From Candidatus Hydrogenedentota bacterium (GTDB taxonomy: Bacteria; Hydrogenedentota; Hydrogenedentia; Hydrogenedentales; SLHB01): DNA of 7,672 nt. Location: positions 1 through 7,672 of the forward strand of contig SLHB01000388.1 of NCBI GenBank assembly GCA_007136375.1. Direction: 5' to 3'. The position numbers and the translations under genes are program-made. The notes below the pieces were generated by a model that was not told the origin of the DNA, did not search any database, and worked only from the letters and a program-made list of their open reading frames with translations. Position 1 is the stretch's first letter; each line of letters opens with the position of its first letter. Positions 5,986-7,672 of the stretch are shown piece after piece.

Positions 5986-7403
5986 CGAACGGAGAAACCG
6001 CCGGGCTGCGCGTGCTCGTGGCCGACACGGATCCCGGCGTCCGCTGGGCGGTGAAAACCGGCTTGGAGCGCTCCGGCTACACCGTGTCCGGCGCGGGCAG
6101 CGTCAGCGAAATGTTGCGGGTCGCGGGGGAAGAAACGCCGGACGTAATCATCACCGAGATCCTTCCCGAGGCGGGGTTCACCTTGGAGGTGTTGGGGTTG
6201 TTGCTCCGGAAGGAGCGTCCGCCAAAGGTTATCTGCGTGTCCGTCGAGACCGTGCCCCGCATGGTCATCGATTGCATGCAGCAGGGCGCCGCCGATTTCG
6301 TCGCCAAGCCTTTCGCGCTCCACGACATCCGCGCCTCCCTCGGCAAGGTCCTGGACGGAGCGATTCCGAGTTCAGGCCGCGGCGGCGCTGGAGGCAGCGG
6401 CGGAGAGGCCGAGGACGGATCGTCGTTCCTCGTTGGGATAAGTCCAGCCATGCAGGATCTGCGCGGCATCATCGAGCGCATCGCGCGGACGGACCTGAAC
6501 TGCCTCGTGCGCGGCGAAAGCGGCTCGGGCAAGGACCTCGTCGCCCGGGAAATCCACCGCCTCTCTCAGCGGCGGGGCAAGCCCCTCATTAAGGTCAACT
6601 GCACCGCCTTGCCGGAGCATCTTCTGGAGAGCGAGCTGTTCGGCTACGAGAAGGGCGCGTTCACCGGCGCGTACCACGCGAAGCCCGGCCGCTTCGAACT
6701 CGCTAACGGCGGCGTCATATTTCTCGACGAAATCGGCGACATGCACCTCAACTTGCAGGCTAAGCTGCTGCAGGTCATCGAGCACAAGGAATTCACCAAA
6801 GTCGGCGGGCGGAAAGCAGTGCGCGTCGATGTCCAAATCATCGCCGCCACGAACGCGGATCTCGAGCAGAAGACCAAGGAAGGCAGCTTTCGGGACGACC
6901 TCTACTTCCGCCTCAACGAGGTGAGCATCTGGACGCCTTCCCTCAAGGAGCGGCGGGAAGACATCCCGCTCCTGGTCCGCCATTTCGTGCAGAAGCACGG
7001 CCGCTTCCGGAACGGGACCGATTTCGAGATAAGCGGGGAAGATTTCGACTACCTGACGCGTTACCCTTGGCCCGGCAACGTGCGCGAGCTCGAGAGCACC
7101 ATAAAGCGATGGATGGCCCTTGGCTCCTCCGCCGATGGGCGGGCGCGCGCCATGCCCGCGCCGATGACGTGGGCGCCGGAAGCGGAGCTGGAAGAGCCAG
7201 CCGGCGAGGACGCGGGGAGCTCCACGGCAGCGCCCGCGCCGGAGCCCAATGAGGACGCAGGACCGCTCACGGAAGAGGAGCGCATCCGCCGCGCCCTGGA
7301 TAAACACCGCTGGAACCGCCGCAAAGCGGCCCAAGCCCTGGGGATGAGTTATCAGACGTTACGCCGCCGCATCGAAAAGTACAACCTCGCCAAACCTAAG
7401 TGA
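5979..7403 (+). CDS. NtrC-family sigma-54 activator with an atypical receiver (FleR/FlgR-like)
   Basis: A 474-residue DNA-binding enhancer protein that would open sigma-54 RNA polymerase promoters using ATP. ATG 5979 overlaps the previous stop; longer in-frame forms would lie inside that gene. Residues 10-125 are a receiver-like domain: Asp16/Asp18 and Lys (FVAKPF) are kept, but the phospho-Asp position is Glu60 (PDVIITEILP), and the loop after it is one residue short. Residues about 150-385 are the AAA+ domain: Walker A GESGSGKD (179-186), the sigma-54-contacting GAFTGA (226-231), Walker B VIFLDE (246-251), and arginine-finger region FRDDLYFRL ending at 312. An acidic Ala/Glu/Pro linker follows. 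Residues 430-474 are a Fis-type helix-turn-helix (NRRKAAQALGMSYQTLRRRI). The engine appears fully active; control by aspartyl phosphorylation appears lost or altered. A sigma-54 promoter lies 244 bases downstream. The flagellar context makes FleR/FlgR-like control of motility genes likely. Confidence 0.88.
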   Translation: MVTNGETAGLRVLVADTDPGVRWAVKTGLERSGYTVSGAGSVSEMLRVAGEETPDVIITEILPEAGFTLEVLGLLLRKERPPKVICVSVETVPRMVIDCMQQGAADFVAKPFALHDIRASLGKVLDGAIPSSGRGGAGGSGGEAEDGSSFLVGISPAMQDLRGIIERIARTDLNCLVRGESGSGKDLVAREIHRLSQRRGKPLIKVNCTALPEHLLESELFGYEKGAFTGAYHAKPGRFELANGGVIFLDEIGDMHLNLQAKLLQVIEHKEFTKVGGRKAVRVDVQIIAATNADLEQKTKEGSFRDDLYFRLNEVSIWTPSLKERREDIPLLVRHFVQKHGRFRNGTDFEISGEDFDYLTRYPWPGNVRELESTIKRWMALGSSADGRARAMPAPMTWAPEAELEEPAGEDAGSSTAAPAPEPNEDAGPLTEEERIRRALDKHRWNRRKAAQALGMSYQTLRRRIEKYNLAKPK

Positions 7404-7646
7404 TTCCGCGCGCTCAGGCCCCCAAATGGAGGTGTGGCCCCGGTTCTTCGGCGAACGGTGCGGGATTTTCCAGCCCCCATGGGGGTTCCCTCCGAAGCAC
7501 GCTCTTGATTGGGCAATGTTTTGGTTCGATGTTGGCCAGTGCTGACAAACTCTTGAACTGATGGACCGGTTTGGTCAACGCTCCGGCGCTGTGGCGGGTT
7601 CGTGTAAGTTGTTGATGTGAAACGAGTTACGGGATTTGGAGCGGTT
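7404..7646. other. Non-coding gap downstream of the activator; leader of the next unit
   Basis: No convincing ORF is seen here. It holds a perfect 12-base palindrome CCCCCATGGGGG (7474-7485) and a small GACC-N5-GGTC dyad (7564-7576) about 75-80 bases upstream of the -24/-12 element at 7647. No hairpin followed by a T-run was found, so a terminator for the activator gene is not evident. The length and dyads suit an enhancer-binding region for a sigma-54 activator. Confidence 0.5.
7474..7485. repeat. 12-base perfect palindrome CCCCCATGGGGG
   Basis: A self-complementary GC-rich dyad 71 bases after the activator stop, extendable outward by G-T and A-T (7472-7487). It could form a small hairpin, but the loop would be very tight and no T-run follows (TTCCCTCC), so it is either a weak terminator or a protein-binding site. 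Confidence 0.35.
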
Positions 7647-7662
7647 TGGCACGAATCCTGCT
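7647..7662 (+). promoter_or_regulatory. Sigma-54 (-24/-12) promoter for the next, unseen gene
   Basis: TGGCAC (7647-7652), five bases, then CTGCT (7658-7662). It has the invariant GG (7648-7649) and GC (7660-7661) exactly 10 bases apart and differs from the consensus TGGCAC-N5-TTGCW only by C for T before TGC. Transcription would start at about 7673, at the window edge. Its position right after a sigma-54 activator gene makes that activator the obvious candidate regulator. Confidence 0.75.
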
Positions 7663-7672
7663 TACTTTCTGG

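Noticed and set aside
1..7672. tRNA, rRNA, CRISPR arrays, insertion sequences or phage features
   Set aside because: I saw no cloverleaf, no regularly spaced repeats, no transposase or integrase motifs and no terminal inverted repeats.

Overview
The window is GC-rich DNA with short intergenic gaps and several ATGA-type gene overlaps. It looks like the edge of a flagellar gene cluster from a Gram-negative-type bacterium that uses sigma-54. Nothing here fixes the phylum: the FliK-like/FlhB-like pair and the sigma-54 activator are compatible with deltaproteobacterial-grade lineages and with several deep-branching phyla.

Positions 1-2673 (+) are a tightly coupled operon. It runs from the tail of an unrecognised gene (1-120), through a membrane-anchored coiled-coil protein with a C-terminal helix-turn-helix of the DUF2802/DUF6115 kind (117-1163) and a FliK C-terminal-domain protein (1166-2380), to a stand-alone homologue of the FlhB cytoplasmic domain without the NPTH self-cleavage site (2377-2673). 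Two of the junctions are 4-base ATGA overlaps and the third gap is 2 bases. Positions 2851-3276 (+) encode a short ferritin-like diiron protein with a probable own promoter, ending in a hairpin terminator (3308-3353).

Positions 3427-3993 (-) encode a small cytoplasmic protein with a coiled coil and a degenerate GGDEF domain. Its active-site signature is lost (SDSSL), but the RxxD inhibitory-site motif sits at the correct distance, so it looks like a c-di-GMP receptor, not a cyclase. It diverges from a two-gene regulatory operon read from a near-consensus sigma-70 promoter (4214-4242).

That operon encodes a REC-coiled coil-histidine-kinase-like protein (4306-5985) and an NtrC-class sigma-54 activator (5979-7403), overlapping by 7 bases. 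By position and architecture they resemble flagellar FleS/FleR or FlgS/FlgR pairs, but the phosphorelay residues are rearranged. The 'kinase' has Arg where the H-box His belongs and has lost its N-box Asn and glycine-rich lid, yet carries an intact receiver. The activator has a complete sigma-54 AAA+ engine, yet Glu where the receiver Asp belongs. A strong -24/-12 promoter (7647-7662) lies just downstream of the activator and points out of the window, presumably at one of its targets.

The most interesting features are this co-degenerated two-component pair, the GGDEF-like putative c-di-GMP receptor divergent from it, and a duplicated GTATATAC palindrome that overlaps both predicted divergent promoters between them.
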